In this document: in pieces, positions 8,225 to 16,721 of the stretch
Position numbering within the stretch: the stretch's first letter is position 1
Layout of the letters: every line of letters begins with the position of its first letter
NCBI RefSeq assembly: GCF_000211835.1
Contig: NZ_AEGR01000109.1
Coordinates: 1 to 64,000 of the forward strand
DNA: 64,000 bases
Source of the DNA: Hylemonella gracilis ATCC 19624
Lineage (GTDB): Bacteria; Pseudomonadota; Gammaproteobacteria; Burkholderiales; Burkholderiaceae_C
Direction of reading: 5' to 3'
Notes under the pieces: model-generated
The model's input: the letters and a program-made list of their open reading frames with translations, nothing else
Told to the model about the DNA's origin: nothing
Database searches by the model: none
Translations under genes and position numbers: made by a program

Positions 8225-9287
8225 CACTCAGAGGCAAGGTGATCCGGGTGCGTGCGCCCATGCCTGGGGCACTCTCGAATTCATACCGGGCCGACTCGCC
8301 ATACTGAGTTGCCAGGCGCTCGCGCACTTGCGCGAGCCCAAAGCCGCCGCTTCCACCGTCAGGACCACCAGCAGCACCTTGTGCCGCCTCAGTCTGTCCG
8401 ACGCCGCTGTCGCTGACCTCCAGCACCAGCCACGCGCTCTCCCGGCTCGCCCGCACTTCGATGCGTCCGCCTCGCACCTGGGGCTCCAGCCCATGCCGGA
8501 TGCTGTTTTCCACGATGGGCTGCAACAGCAAGGGCGGCACCGCCTGTGCGGCCAGTTCCGGCGGCAGCACCAGCTCGTAGCTCAGGCGCGGCCCCATGCG
8601 GATCGCCATCAAAGCGAGGTAGTCGCGCAGGCGGTCGAATTCGAACTGCAAGGCATGGGTGGTGGCGCGGGAAGCGTCCAGCGTCGCGCGCAGGTAGGCG
8701 ATCATGTGGTCCAGCATTTGCTGGGCGCGCGGCGGATCGAGCGCGATCAGCGCGCGCAAATTGGCCAGCGTGTTGAACAGCATGTGCGGCTCCAGCTGTG
8801 TTTCCAGCAGCTTCAAGCGTGCCTCGTTGGCATGCCGTTGCACCTCACCCATCCTGCGTTCGAGGTGGCTGCGTCGCCCCGCGTTGTAGAAGTAGTAGCT
8901 GCCCGCGATGCCGGCCAGGGCGGTGATCAGCACCGACTGGCGCGCCAGCACCACGGGGTCGGGCCGCGGCCCCGTGTGCAAGCCGAGCGTCCTGCAAAGG
9001 ATGTCCCCCAGCGCCGTGCCAGCGAAGTAGCCGATCGCGATGGCCGTGGCCACCAGCGCCACGCCCGCCAGCCCCTTGGGCCAGCCGGTCTCGGCGGACG
9101 AAGGCAAGAGATGACGCGGAAAATCGACGCAGGCCCAGGTGATGAGGCCAACGCACAAGGAATAGACGAGTTGCGCGCCATAGCCGCGTTCAGGCAGAAA
9201 GGCGTATTGAATGGTCGCGATCGCCAGGCAGAAAGCCAGCACCTGCAACAGGTGCCGCAGTTTCGCGACCGGATCGATCCCCCTCAT
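8220..9287 (-). CDS. LytS/YehU-type sensor histidine kinase
   Basis: Membrane sensor kinase of 355 residues. The N-terminal part (about residues 15-150) is hydrophobic with several likely membrane helices. It is followed by the His_kinase-type phospho-acceptor segment LETQLEPHMLFNTLANL and an ATP-binding domain with VENSIRHGLEP (N box) and DSGVG and FGLAQVRERL (G boxes). This arrangement is typical of kinases that pair with LytTR regulators, here the next gene. Its ATG overlaps the stop of the upstream 2TM gene by four bases, so expression is coupled. The signal is unknown; the small membrane proteins in the same operon are candidates for sensing partners (inference). Confidence 0.92.
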   Translation of the reverse strand: MRGIDPVAKLRHLLQVLAFCLAIATIQYAFLPERGYGAQLVYSLCVGLITWACVDFPRHLLPSSAETGWPKGLAGVALVATAIAIGYFAGTALGDILCRTLGLHTGPRPDPVVLARQSVLITALAGIAGSYYFYNAGRRSHLERRMGEVQRHANEARLKLLETQLEPHMLFNTLANLRALIALDPPRAQQMLDHMIAYLRATLDASRATTHALQFEFDRLRDYLALMAIRMGPRLSYELVLPPELAAQAVPPLLLQPIVENSIRHGLEPQVRGGRIEVRASRESAWLVLEVSDSGVGQTEAAQGAAGGPDGGSGGFGLAQVRERLATQYGESARYEFESAPGMGARTRITLPLSA

Positions 9288-9574
9288 CGACCGGTGCGCC
9301 GCAGGCGCTCACGCTCGTGCTCGATCAAACGCTCGCGCACGCCACTGCCGCCACCCAGCACGAACACGGCGATGCCATGCAGCACCACGCCCAGGCCCCA
9401 GCCCAGCGCGGGGTAGATGCTCCAATGCCGATGACCCACGCCCAACTCGGAGAGGACAAAGAAGGCGCCGTTGAACAGCAGGTAGACGCCAACATGGACG
9501 TACCAGCCCAGCTTGGCGCCGGCGCGGCGGCGAGCGAGTCGTTCAATCTGTTCGGGGCTGAGAGGGGTGGACAT
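9284..9574 (-). CDS. Small 2TM-domain membrane protein, copy 1
   Basis: Protein of 96 residues starting MSTPLSPEQIERLARRR (ATG at 9574). A basic N-terminal helix (RRRAGAKLGWYVHVGVYLLFN) runs into two membrane segments with a short loop containing YPALGWGLGVVLHG, then a charged tail (RERLIEHERERLRR). This is the layout of the 2TM-domain family often found beside LytS-type kinases. It is clearly paralogous to the gene at 10661-10954, sharing RRRAGAKLGWY and the YPA-GWG-G---HG motif. The stop overlaps the kinase start, so a regulatory or accessory role for the kinase is plausible but unproven. Confidence 0.8.
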   Translation of the reverse strand: MSTPLSPEQIERLARRRAGAKLGWYVHVGVYLLFNGAFFVLSELGVGHRHWSIYPALGWGLGVVLHGIAVFVLGGGSGVRERLIEHERERLRRTGR

Positions 9575-9605
9575 CGTGGCGATTCTAGGTTTTGGAAACC
9601 AGGTT

Positions 9606-10664
9606 CTAGGGCAGCAAATGGTTAACCAAGTATTGAATGATGCGCTCGTGGGCCTGGGGCACTTGAGCGCGGTCAAAACCGGGCGGATCGGCCAGCAAGC
9701 GCGCCACTTGGCCGCTCAGATCTGGGACTTGCGGAGAGATGAGCGAGCCATGCCCAGCCATCGGCAAGTCGACCACCAGTGTGCAAGAGACGCAGGCTTT
9801 CAACACCGGCTCAACGTGATACACAGGCTTGAGCCAAGCGTCCTGGCCATTGCGCACCAAGCCCAGCGGCACGGCGGGCCGCGCCAGGGAAGCTGGGTCG
9901 AAGTCCGCGGCAAAAGGCACTTCGGCCACGGTGGCCGCGATGCGCGGATCGGTATGACCGTACCACTGCGTGTCGTCCAGCAAGAAGCCGATGAAGAAAC
10001 GCGCCACCGATTTCTTCATGCCATCGGCCCAGTTGCCTTTGAGTTCCAGCGTCAGACCCACGCAGGCTGTGAAATCATCGTCGATGTGGGCCTCGCAGTG
10101 CGCGCGCAACGCGGAAGGCGACCAGCGCCCGCCCGCCAGCGCGAGCGCGGTGTGCCCGCCCGCGGACATGCCCCACATGCCCACGCGATCCAGCCGCACC
10201 AGCGGGGCCAGCTGCGGATCGGCGCCCACGGCGTCGATGGCGCGGGACACCTCGTGCGGACGCCGCTTCCAGGACGGAGGACCGATCATGCCGTGGTCGT
10301 GCCAGTTGTCCCCTTTGTGTTCGGGCAGCGCGACGACAAAACCCGCACGGACCAGTCGGATCGCGAAGTCGCTGTAGATCCAGGGCGAACCACCAGAGCC
10401 ATGCGAGAGCACCACCAGCCGGCCATTGCCACGCACCGGCACGACATCGGGAGCGACGTGCAAGGTGAAGGGCCCGCGCACCGTGGCTTGGGCCGGTGCA
10501 TCGCTGGGGTAAAAGACCGTGACCGGCCCGTCGCCCGACAGGCCGGGCAACTCACGCAGGCCCACTTGGGCTTGGGCGTGGAGTTGGGTTTGCGCCGCGA
10601 TGGCCGTGAGGACAGCGAGACCGGGCAGGATGCCTCGCACTCGGCGCCAGGATGGGAAGCTCAT
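9606..10664 (-). CDS. Exported alpha/beta hydrolase (PAF-acetylhydrolase/dienelactone-hydrolase-like)
   Basis: Protein of 352 residues from the ATG at 10664, which overlaps the stop of the upstream 2TM gene. An N-terminal signal (about residues 1-30, ending near HAQAQ) predicts export. The hydrolase core shows LVVLSHGSGGSPWIY (oxyanion loop), LPEHKGDNWHDH, and the nucleophile elbow GMSAGG. The conserved pattern resembles the platelet-activating-factor acetylhydrolase / dienelactone hydrolase group. An acid and a His late in the chain (MAGHGSL) would complete the triad. It is flanked on both sides by paralogous 2TM genes and is in the two-component operon. The substrate is unknown. Confidence 0.78.
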   Translation of the reverse strand: MSFPSWRRVRGILPGLAVLTAIAAQTQLHAQAQVGLRELPGLSGDGPVTVFYPSDAPAQATVRGPFTLHVAPDVVPVRGNGRLVVLSHGSGGSPWIYSDFAIRLVRAGFVVALPEHKGDNWHDHGMIGPPSWKRRPHEVSRAIDAVGADPQLAPLVRLDRVGMWGMSAGGHTALALAGGRWSPSALRAHCEAHIDDDFTACVGLTLELKGNWADGMKKSVARFFIGFLLDDTQWYGHTDPRIAATVAEVPFAADFDPASLARPAVPLGLVRNGQDAWLKPVYHVEPVLKACVSCTLVVDLPMAGHGSLISPQVPDLSGQVARLLADPPGFDRAQVPQAHERIIQYLVNHLLP

Positions 10665-10954
10665 GAGGGCGTGCCTCCGCGCTGCGCCTGCAGCCGGCGA
10701 CGCTCCCGCTGCACCAGACGCTCGTGCACGCCGCTGGTGAGCACGAACACCACCGCGCCGTGGATCGCGAGACCGATGCCCCAGCCCATCGCGGGATAGA
10801 TGGCCCAGCCGCGCGGGCTCTGCGCCGACAAGATCATCAGCAACAGGTTGACGGCAACGTAGACGGTGGCGTGGATGTACCAACCGAGCTTGGCGCCGGC
10901 GCGGCGGCGGGCCCGGCGTTCGAGGTCGTGCGTTTCAGTGTCATGGAATCGCAT
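10661..10954 (-). CDS. Small 2TM-domain membrane protein, copy 2
   Basis: Protein of 97 residues (MRFHDTETHDLERRAR; ATG at 10954). It has the same plan as the copy at 9284-9574: a basic amphipathic N-terminus with RRRAGAKLGWY, two membrane helices, the motif YPAMGWGIGLAIHG, then a charged C-terminal helix (HERLVQRERRRL). The stop overlaps the start of the hydrolase gene (ATGA). The pair brackets the hydrolase, which suggests tandem duplication within the operon. Function is unknown; association with the downstream LytS kinase is inferred from position only. Confidence 0.78.
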   Translation of the reverse strand: MRFHDTETHDLERRARRRAGAKLGWYIHATVYVAVNLLLMILSAQSPRGWAIYPAMGWGIGLAIHGAVVFVLTSGVHERLVQRERRRLQAQRGGTPS

Positions 10955-11008
10955 GGTGCTTCTCCTGGAGACGAGCATGGAAGGGAAAGATGAGGTGACC
11001 CGTCGAAC

Positions 11009-11554
11009 TCAGGCGGCGAGGATGGGCCGGCTCCTCAGGGCCAATTTCCAGAGCCGGGCAGCACGACCGACGAACAGCCCGGTGAAGGCGCCATACAGTA
11101 CGGCGACGGTCAGCGCATAGGACGACTCGTTCATGAGCTGCGGGGCCATGGCACGGTCCACACCCACCCCATACTTGACCAAGAAGATGCCCAGCATGAG
11201 CAGCAGGGGCACCACGCTGCCGGGAATGGCATAAGTGCGGGTGGAAGCGTCATAGCGCGCTCGTGCCGGCAAGCGCGCCACGACGGCAAAGACCGCGAGG
11301 GCGGTCACGATCCAGACCGCCAGGGCCTCGGCCAGCAGGGTGGACGCGCCGAAGGCAGACACCGTGCCCCAGATGGAGAACGCCGTCATGGCCAACGGGG
11401 TCACGGAAACGCGGGCCAGACTGGCCTGGCGATCCTTAAGTTGACTGGCGCCGAGGACAGCCAGGCCAGCAGCAATGCCCCAAACCCAGCCCGGCGTGGC
11501 GCTAACGACCGATGGCAAGGCTTCAGGGTGTTGAGAGAGCAGTTGAATCAGCAT
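11009..11554 (-). CDS. Integral membrane protein, DUF6622-like
   Basis: Hydrophobic protein of 181 residues from the ATG at 11554 (MLIQLLSQHPEALP). An upstream extension to 11764 would overlap the divergent lipoprotein gene and is not hydrophobic. It shows about five membrane segments: ATPGWVWGIAAGLAVLGASQ near the N-terminus, a middle pair around AFSIWGTVSAFGAST and AVWIVTALAVFAVVARL, and two near the C-terminus. The N-terminal pattern resembles the DUF6622 family of Burkholderiales membrane proteins, recognised from memory and so tentative. It is the first gene of the minus-strand run leading to the two-component system. Role unknown. Confidence 0.62.
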   Translation of the reverse strand: MLIQLLSQHPEALPSVVSATPGWVWGIAAGLAVLGASQLKDRQASLARVSVTPLAMTAFSIWGTVSAFGASTLLAEALAVWIVTALAVFAVVARLPARARYDASTRTYAIPGSVVPLLLMLGIFLVKYGVGVDRAMAPQLMNESSYALTVAVLYGAFTGLFVGRAARLWKLALRSRPILAA

Positions 11555-11703
11555 GACGTACTCCTGGTGGGTTGATGGCGGCACTGTGCAGCGCCAGCTG
11601 CGGGAATACAAACGGACTGTGACCAAACGCGGAAAGCGAGGAGTGAAATGCAGCCCACGCGGTGCGGAAGGTGAGGGAGGTGCGGTGCCCCTGATATTGC
11701 ACA

Positions 11704-13194
11704 ATGGTGCACATGCGAGAAAAAAGCATTCAGGGACGTGATTCAGATTCAGTAGGGGAGACACCGGCCACCCGCTGGCGCGGGAGGCTCCTTCCCCTCG
11801 TGCTGCTGGCCAGCTTGCTCGCGGGCTGCGCGGGCAGTTCGATCTTCATCCCCTACCCCAACACGGCGCAGGCCTACCGGCAAGCCCTGGATACGGGTAA
11901 ACCCGAAAACGGTGTCAAAGCCATCGGCAGCAAGACCCAAAGTGCCGACGGCATGCTCTACCTGCTAGAGCGCGCGCGCATCCAGCAGCTGGAAGGTCGC
12001 ACCGATGGCAGCAAGACCGATTTCGACGCCGCCATCGCGCGCTTCCAGGCCCAGGACGAACGCGCCACCATTTCGGCCTCGGCCCTGGCGGCCTCGGGGC
12101 TCAGCCTCTACAGCAACGACAACGCTCGGCCTTACCAGGGGCGCACCTATGAACGGGTGTTTGTCCACCAGTACCAAGCCCTGAATTACCTGGCCAAGGG
12201 CGACGTGCAAGGTGCGCTGGTGGAAGTGCGCAGGGCCAACCTCGTGCAGGTGGAGGCGCTGGCCAAGAAGGCGGACGCGGTCGACGAAGCGCGGGAAAAA
12301 TCCGAACGGGACGCCCGGTCCAAGGGGCTCAACCCCGAAAACTACGACAAGTTCTTCAACGAGATGGACCTCGCGGCCGGCCGCGTCAAGTCCAGTTTCC
12401 AAAACGCGGCCACCTTCTACCTGTCGGCCCTGATCTACGAGGCCACGGGCCAGACCAACGACGCCTACATTGACTACCGCAAGGCGCTCGAAATCGCACC
12501 CGACAACCCCTACCTGCAAAAAGACGTGGTGCGCACGGGCCTGCGGTCCGGCATGGACGATGCCAAGAAGCTGGCCCAGCAGCTCAAGCTACCGACCACG
12601 GCGGCAGCGGTCGCCCCGGCCGAGGGCGAGGGTGAACTGGTGGTCTATTTGGAAGAAGGGTTGGCACCGGTCAAGCAGCCCGTGACCATCCCGGTCTACA
12701 CCGTCAACACGGCCAACTACGTCAGCTTCCCTGTGTACCGCTCGGTACCGGCGCCGCAAGCCTATTCCCTGGCCGTGAACGGTGTCACGCACCAGACCCA
12801 GCTGTTGACCGACACGCGCGCGCTGGCCGTGCGCACGCTCAAGGACGAAGTGTGGGATCTGCTGGTGCACTCCTTCCTGCGCTTGATCGCCAAGCAGGAA
12901 CTGCAACGCAATGCCGCGCGCAAGAGCCAGAAAAGCGACGAGGCCTTGATACTGGGCCTCGCGACGATGCTGTTCACCGTGGCCACCGACCAGGCCGACC
13001 TACGTTCCTGGCTTACCCTGCCAGGCAGCGCGCAGGTGATGCGTCTGTCCCTCGCCGAAGGCGAACACCAAATTGCCCTGCCTAACCGGCCGGGGCAGGC
13101 ACCGATCACGGTACAGATTCGCAAGGGCAAGCCGACCTTGCTGCACCTGACCGTTTTGCCGGGTAGTATCTACAGCCGGGTTTATCCTCTGTGA
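11704..13194 (+). CDS. COG3014-like lipoprotein with TPR-like region
   Basis: Lipoprotein of about 496 residues with signal and lipobox ASLLAGC. The ATG at 11704 is used here; another at 11713 is equally possible. Helical repeat-like segments (QYQALNYLAKGDVQGALVEVRRA, then AATFYLSALIYEATGQTNDAYIDYRKAL) resemble TPR hairpins. The C-terminal half carries a compact domain ending in GKPTLLHLTVLPGS. It is the first gene of a three-gene unit with YcfL- and LpoB-like lipoproteins. That combination is known from other proteobacteria, where LpoB activates the peptidoglycan synthase PBP1B. A role for this protein in the envelope is inferred from context. Confidence 0.75.
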   Translation: MVHMREKSIQGRDSDSVGETPATRWRGRLLPLVLLASLLAGCAGSSIFIPYPNTAQAYRQALDTGKPENGVKAIGSKTQSADGMLYLLERARIQQLEGRTDGSKTDFDAAIARFQAQDERATISASALAASGLSLYSNDNARPYQGRTYERVFVHQYQALNYLAKGDVQGALVEVRRANLVQVEALAKKADAVDEAREKSERDARSKGLNPENYDKFFNEMDLAAGRVKSSFQNAATFYLSALIYEATGQTNDAYIDYRKALEIAPDNPYLQKDVVRTGLRSGMDDAKKLAQQLKLPTTAAAVAPAEGEGELVVYLEEGLAPVKQPVTIPVYTVNTANYVSFPVYRSVPAPQAYSLAVNGVTHQTQLLTDTRALAVRTLKDEVWDLLVHSFLRLIAKQELQRNAARKSQKSDEALILGLATMLFTVATDQADLRSWLTLPGSAQVMRLSLAEGEHQIALPNRPGQAPITVQIRKGKPTLLHLTVLPGSIYSRVYPL

Positions 13195-13205
13195 TGGAGT
13201 TCCTC

Positions 13206-13613
13206 ATGAAACAAGTCTTGTCCTACCTCACCCCCGCGGGCGCCGCGCGCCTCGGCGTGCCCCTGCTCCTGAGCCTGGTGCTGGCCGCTTGCAGCTCGTC
13301 CTCCTTGATCGACTACCGCGGTGGCGCGTTCGAGGACGACATCGAAGTCGAAAAGACCTCCCTCTCGCTGGTCGAAGGCGGCTTGCCCCAAGCCCGCGCC
13401 GTTCTGAAGAACGACACCAGCAAGGACCTGAAGTTCGAATACAAGTTTGTCTGGCTCGACACCGAAGGCGTGCCGCTCGACGAGACCGACCGTCCCTGGC
13501 GGCCCGCCAAGCTGTCCGGCAAGGACCGCATGACCGTCACCGGCACGGCACCGTTTGACCGCGCCCGCCGTTTCCAGATCCAGATCCGCGAACCGCAGGA
13601 AATCAAGAAGTGA
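13206..13613 (+). CDS. ycfL: YcfL-like (DUF1425) lipoprotein
   Basis: Lipoprotein of 135 residues starting MKQVLSYLTPAG (ATG 13206, with GGAG a few bases upstream). The lipobox is VLAAC. The mature part is a single beta-sandwich-like domain (ARAVLKNDTSKDLKFEYKFVW ... TVTGTAPFDRARRFQIQIREP) matching the YcfL/DUF1425 family. It sits between the COG3014-like gene and lpoB, with gaps of only 11 and 8 bases, so it is one operon. In E. coli ycfL is also next to lpoB (ycfM). Molecular function is not established; envelope assembly is the likely setting. Confidence 0.82.
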   Translation: MKQVLSYLTPAGAARLGVPLLLSLVLAACSSSSLIDYRGGAFEDDIEVEKTSLSLVEGGLPQARAVLKNDTSKDLKFEYKFVWLDTEGVPLDETDRPWRPAKLSGKDRMTVTGTAPFDRARRFQIQIREPQEIKK

Positions 13614-13621
13614 GACTTCAC

Positions 13622-14254
13622 ATGAACCACAGCCTTTCCCACACGATCAAAACCTCCACGTCCACGGTCTTGCTGGCCGCCGCAGCGCTGGGCCTGCTCG
13701 GCCTGTCTGGCTGCGCCTCCAAGGTTCAGTACGGCGACGCCACCGGCGTGGAAACCGTGAACACCGACTTCGGCTCCAGCGATCTGCAGATGATCGCCGA
13801 GAAGATGGTGGACGACCTGCTCTCCTCGCCCGCGATGCGCGACATCGCGCCCAATGGTGAGCGCCCGATCCTCTTCATCGAGAGCATCAAGAACAAGACC
13901 GTCGAGCACATCGACACCGAGTCGATCACCGACACCATCTCGACCAAGCTGCTGAACTCCCGCCGCTTCCGCTTCGTGGACATGACCCGCATGGATGCGG
14001 TGCAGAAGCAACTGGACTACCAGAAGAACAGCGGCCTGGTGGATGAAACCAAGGCAGCGCAGATGGGTCGCCAACTGGGCGCGAAGTTCATGCTCTACGG
14101 CAACCTGGCCTCGATCACCAAGTCGGCCGGCTCGACCAAGGACATCTACTACAAGTTCACGCTCAAGCTGTCCAACATCGAGAGCGGCATCGTGGAGTTC
14201 CAGAGCGAGAAGGAAATCCGCAAGACCCGCACGAAGAGCTTGTTCGGCGGTTGA
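13622..14254 (+). CDS. lpoB: Penicillin-binding protein activator LpoB-like lipoprotein
   Basis: Lipoprotein of 210 residues (MNHSLSHTIKTSTSTV; lipobox LGLSGC). The mature domain has the LpoB/CsgG-like alpha-beta pattern: a segment IAEKMVDDLL, then RPILFIESIKNKTVEHID, then LNSRRFRFVDMTRMDAVQKQ and LGAKFMLYGNLASI. In Enterobacteriaceae LpoB is an outer-membrane lipoprotein that stimulates the bifunctional peptidoglycan synthase PBP1B; that role is family knowledge. It lacks the long Pro-rich linker of the E. coli protein, so its reach through the periplasm may differ. Last gene of the lipoprotein operon; a long hairpin follows the stop. Confidence 0.82.
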   Translation: MNHSLSHTIKTSTSTVLLAAAALGLLGLSGCASKVQYGDATGVETVNTDFGSSDLQMIAEKMVDDLLSSPAMRDIAPNGERPILFIESIKNKTVEHIDTESITDTISTKLLNSRRFRFVDMTRMDAVQKQLDYQKNSGLVDETKAAQMGRQLGAKFMLYGNLASITKSAGSTKDIYYKFTLKLSNIESGIVEFQSEKEIRKTRTKSLFGG

Positions 14255-14261
14255 TCCTCCC

Positions 14262-14295
14262 CTGAGCGCGCCCCCGGTCCGGGGCGCGCGCTCAG
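14262..14295. terminator. Long GC hairpin between convergent lpoB and xdhC
   Basis: Left arm at 14262-14274 and right arm at 14281-14295 pair over about 13 bases with a two-base bulge. The hairpin sits between the lpoB stop and the xdhC stop, and the xdhC stop codon lies inside the right arm. No clear T-tract follows on either strand, so it may be a weak terminator or an mRNA-stabilising hairpin serving both genes. Confidence 0.5.
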
Positions 14296-15176
14296 CGCGG
14301 CCCCTGCGCAGGCAGTTGCAGGAGTTGCGCGGCGACCGCGACCGCGATCACCTCAGGCTGCTTGCGGAATTCGCCCGCGATGCCCTGCACCCCGATGGGG
14401 CAGGTCACGCGGGCGAAGTCTTGTTCGCCAAATCCACGTGCCTCCAAACGGTGTCGGAAGGTCGCCCACTTGCTGCGGCTGCCAATCAAACCGATGTAGG
14501 GCAGATCGTTCTGACGCCGCGCGCGCGTCAAGCAGGCAGCCAGGATGTCCAGGTCTTCCGCGTGGCTGAAGCTCATGATCAGCACGGCGCTGCCTGGCGT
14601 CAGATCGCCCACGGCGGCCTGCACGGGCTCCGAATGTTCACAGCGCAAGCGCCCGGTGCTCGCCAGGATGTCGGCTGGAAAGATGCCTTCCCGGCTGTCG
14701 ATCCAGTGCAAGGCGAAAGGCAGATCCGCGAGCAAGCGGGCCAAGGCTTGCCCCACATGGCCACCGCCGAAGAGGGCCACCGGCAAGGCGGACACGGCGT
14801 CGGTGCGCGGTCCAGCGGCCAGGGCCTGCGCCTCGCTGGCGTCCAACACGTCGTACCGCAGCCAAACCACCCCCCCGCAGCATTGACCCAGACTGGGGCC
14901 CAATGCCTTGCGCTGGTCAAGTTCAGAAAGCGCGGTCTGGCCGGACAGCAAGGCCTGGGCGTGGGCGATGGCCTCGAATTCCAGGTGTCCCCCGCCGATG
15001 GTGCCCGTCACCTTGGTGTTGATCAGCGGGCCGTCCTTCGGCACCTTCAGCTCACGTGCCAGGGCAGCGGAGGGGACTGGCTCGACCAACATCCAGGCGC
15101 CCACTTCGCGCGGGGCTGAGCCCTCGGTGCGCACGATGCGCACCCGCACTGCGGCGTCATTCAAGACCGTGGCCAT
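14292..15176 (-). CDS. xdhC: Xanthine dehydrogenase accessory protein XdhC
   Basis: Molybdenum-cofactor chaperone of 294 residues that binds cofactor, supports its sulfuration and inserts it into XdhB. Recognisable features are GSAPREVGAWMLV near the N-terminus, VTGTIGGGHLEFEAI, LGPSLGQCCGG with the conserved Cys pair, and a Rossmann-like C-terminal domain (ALFGGGHVGQALARLL ... YIGLIGSRSKW). It lies opposite to and about 8.6 kb from xdhAB; many relatives keep xdhABC together. The downstream end is shared with lpoB's terminal hairpin. No other molybdenum gene is adjacent, though a bisC-like molybdoenzyme occurs at 52.3 kb. Confidence 0.93.
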   Translation of the reverse strand: MATVLNDAAVRVRIVRTEGSAPREVGAWMLVEPVPSAALARELKVPKDGPLINTKVTGTIGGGHLEFEAIAHAQALLSGQTALSELDQRKALGPSLGQCCGGVVWLRYDVLDASEAQALAAGPRTDAVSALPVALFGGGHVGQALARLLADLPFALHWIDSREGIFPADILASTGRLRCEHSEPVQAAVGDLTPGSAVLIMSFSHAEDLDILAACLTRARRQNDLPYIGLIGSRSKWATFRHRLEARGFGEQDFARVTCPIGVQGIAGEFRKQPEVIAVAVAAQLLQLPAQGPR

Positions 15177-15295
15177 GCGCGGTGCCGCCGGTCAGATCCG
15201 CCGCGAGGCGGCTACGGGGCACGCGAGAACCCAGGTCACCCCGCCACGGCTGAATGACGATGACATTGGCGCACCCGCCTCGGGCACGGGCCGCG

Positions 15296-15964
15296 TCAGC
15301 GGCCCTTCTTGACCTCGCCGGCCAAGTAATCGACCACCTGGAGCGAGCGCTCCATGCTGCGGGTGAGCGAGGCATCGGTGTAGTAACGGCCGGCGACGCC
15401 CAAGGCCGGCACACCATCCACCTGGTAAGCGCTGACCAGTTGATTGGCCCGCCCGACCTTGGCCGCGACGCTGAAGGAGTTGTAGGCGTCGGTGAACTGC
15501 TTCTTGTCCACGCCCTGGGTCGCGAGCCAGTCGGCCATGCCGGCGGGATCTTCGAGGCGCTGGCGGTCCACATGCACGGCGCGGAACACCTTGGCATGCA
15601 GCTGGTTCAACTGGCCCAGGGCCTCCAGCGCGTAATACAGCCGCTGGCGAGTTTCCGGGCGCGGACCCACGAAGGCCACGGGCACGCGGCGCAGCACCAC
15701 GTCCTTGGGCAGGCGGCGGCTCCAGGCCTCCAACGTGGGCTCGAAGGCGTTGCAGTGCGGGCAGTAGTACGAGAAGAATTCAACCACCTCAACCTGACCC
15801 GCGGGCGTTTCCACGGGCGCGGGCTGCTTGAGCGGCAGGTAGTCACGGCCGCTCTCGAAACCCGGACCCTGGGCCGCGGCGTTCAGTGGAAACGTGGCCG
15901 GCAAAGCGACGGCACTGCCCAGGCCAGCGGCGGTCAAGGCGCGGTTGAATTCACGGCGTTGCAT
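15296..15964 (-). CDS. dsbA: Periplasmic thiol:disulfide interchange protein DsbA
   Basis: Periplasmic oxidase of 222 residues that introduces disulfides into exported proteins. An N-terminal signal peptide (MQRREFNRALTAAGLG...) precedes a thioredoxin fold. The active site is Cys68-Pro-His-Cys71 in FFSYYCPHCNAFEP, the DsbA-type CPHC. The cis-Pro loop is in VDGVPALGVAGRYYTD. The Arg pair near the N-terminus is weakly Tat-like, but Sec export is the norm. It follows the SPOR-protein gene on the same strand, with argS further upstream, an order I know from related Burkholderiales. Electron acceptor DsbB is not in the window. Confidence 0.94.
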   Translation of the reverse strand: MQRREFNRALTAAGLGSAVALPATFPLNAAAQGPGFESGRDYLPLKQPAPVETPAGQVEVVEFFSYYCPHCNAFEPTLEAWSRRLPKDVVLRRVPVAFVGPRPETRQRLYYALEALGQLNQLHAKVFRAVHVDRQRLEDPAGMADWLATQGVDKKQFTDAYNSFSVAAKVGRANQLVSAYQVDGVPALGVAGRYYTDASLTRSMERSLQVVDYLAGEVKKGR

Positions 15965-16040
15965 GGTGAGGGGACTCCTGGTCGCAATGGGGTTGGCGGG
16001 TTAAGGCGCGGACTGGGCGCGTGGACTGAGGCGAGCGGTC

Positions 16041-16634
16041 TCAGCGCTGGCCACGGACCTGGGCGGTCTGCTGGCCGGACGCCTTGAGTTGGCTCTCGGC
16101 GCGGTCGGCGTCTTCCTTGCGTTCGTAGGGGCCCACGCGCACGCGGTAGATCAGACGGCCCGAGGCATCCTCGGCCCGCAGCACGCGCGCCTGTACTCCC
16201 GACAAGGACAGGCGCGCGCGCTGCGCTTCGGCGTCCTCGGGCTTGTAATAGGCACCGACCTGGATGAAATAGGCCAGCGTGTTGGGGTTGTTGGTGTTGG
16301 TGGCCGCCTTGTTGTCTTCGCTGATCTTGGCGCGCGCCAGGTCACCCAGGGGATCGGCCGACTTGGCGGGCACCGTCACCGGCGCGGGCACGGGGGCCTC
16401 GGGCTCGGCGGGCGGCGGCGCGGGCCGGGTCTTGGTCGCCAGGGGGGCGTTAGGCTTCCAGTCCTTGTTGCGCTCCAGCTCGGCCGCGTCCTGTTCGGGC
16501 GTGCGGTTCTGGCCCTTGTTCATGAAGGGCACGGGCGTCTTGGTCACGTAAAGCGCCACCAGCAGCGCCACGGCCAAGCCGACGACGACGCCGATGATGA
16601 AACCGAGGAGCGTGCTGCCGCGTTGCTTGTTCAT
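16041..16634 (-). CDS. SPOR-domain (FtsN-like) membrane protein
   Basis: Single-pass membrane protein of 197 residues: a short basic cytoplasmic start (MNKQRGST), one membrane helix (LLGFIIGVVVGLAVALLVAL), then a Pro/Ala-rich periplasmic linker. The C-terminal SPOR domain (about residues 122-197; YFIQVGAYYKPEDAEAQRARL ... RVGPYERKEDADRAESQL) binds denuded glycan strands at the division septum in this family. The topology and size resemble FtsN, but the essential FtsN motif region is not something I can confirm. It lies between argS and dsbA on the same strand. Confidence 0.88.
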   Translation of the reverse strand: MNKQRGSTLLGFIIGVVVGLAVALLVALYVTKTPVPFMNKGQNRTPEQDAAELERNKDWKPNAPLATKTRPAPPPAEPEAPVPAPVTVPAKSADPLGDLARAKISEDNKAATNTNNPNTLAYFIQVGAYYKPEDAEAQRARLSLSGVQARVLRAEDASGRLIYRVRVGPYERKEDADRAESQLKASGQQTAQVRGQR

Positions 16635-16721
16635 ATCGCAGGAATGGGTTGCAGAAAATTCAAAGGAGCGTCAGACGCAGGGCAGGCGCGACCAGCCCAT
16701 CAAGGTCGGTCGCGCAGGCAT

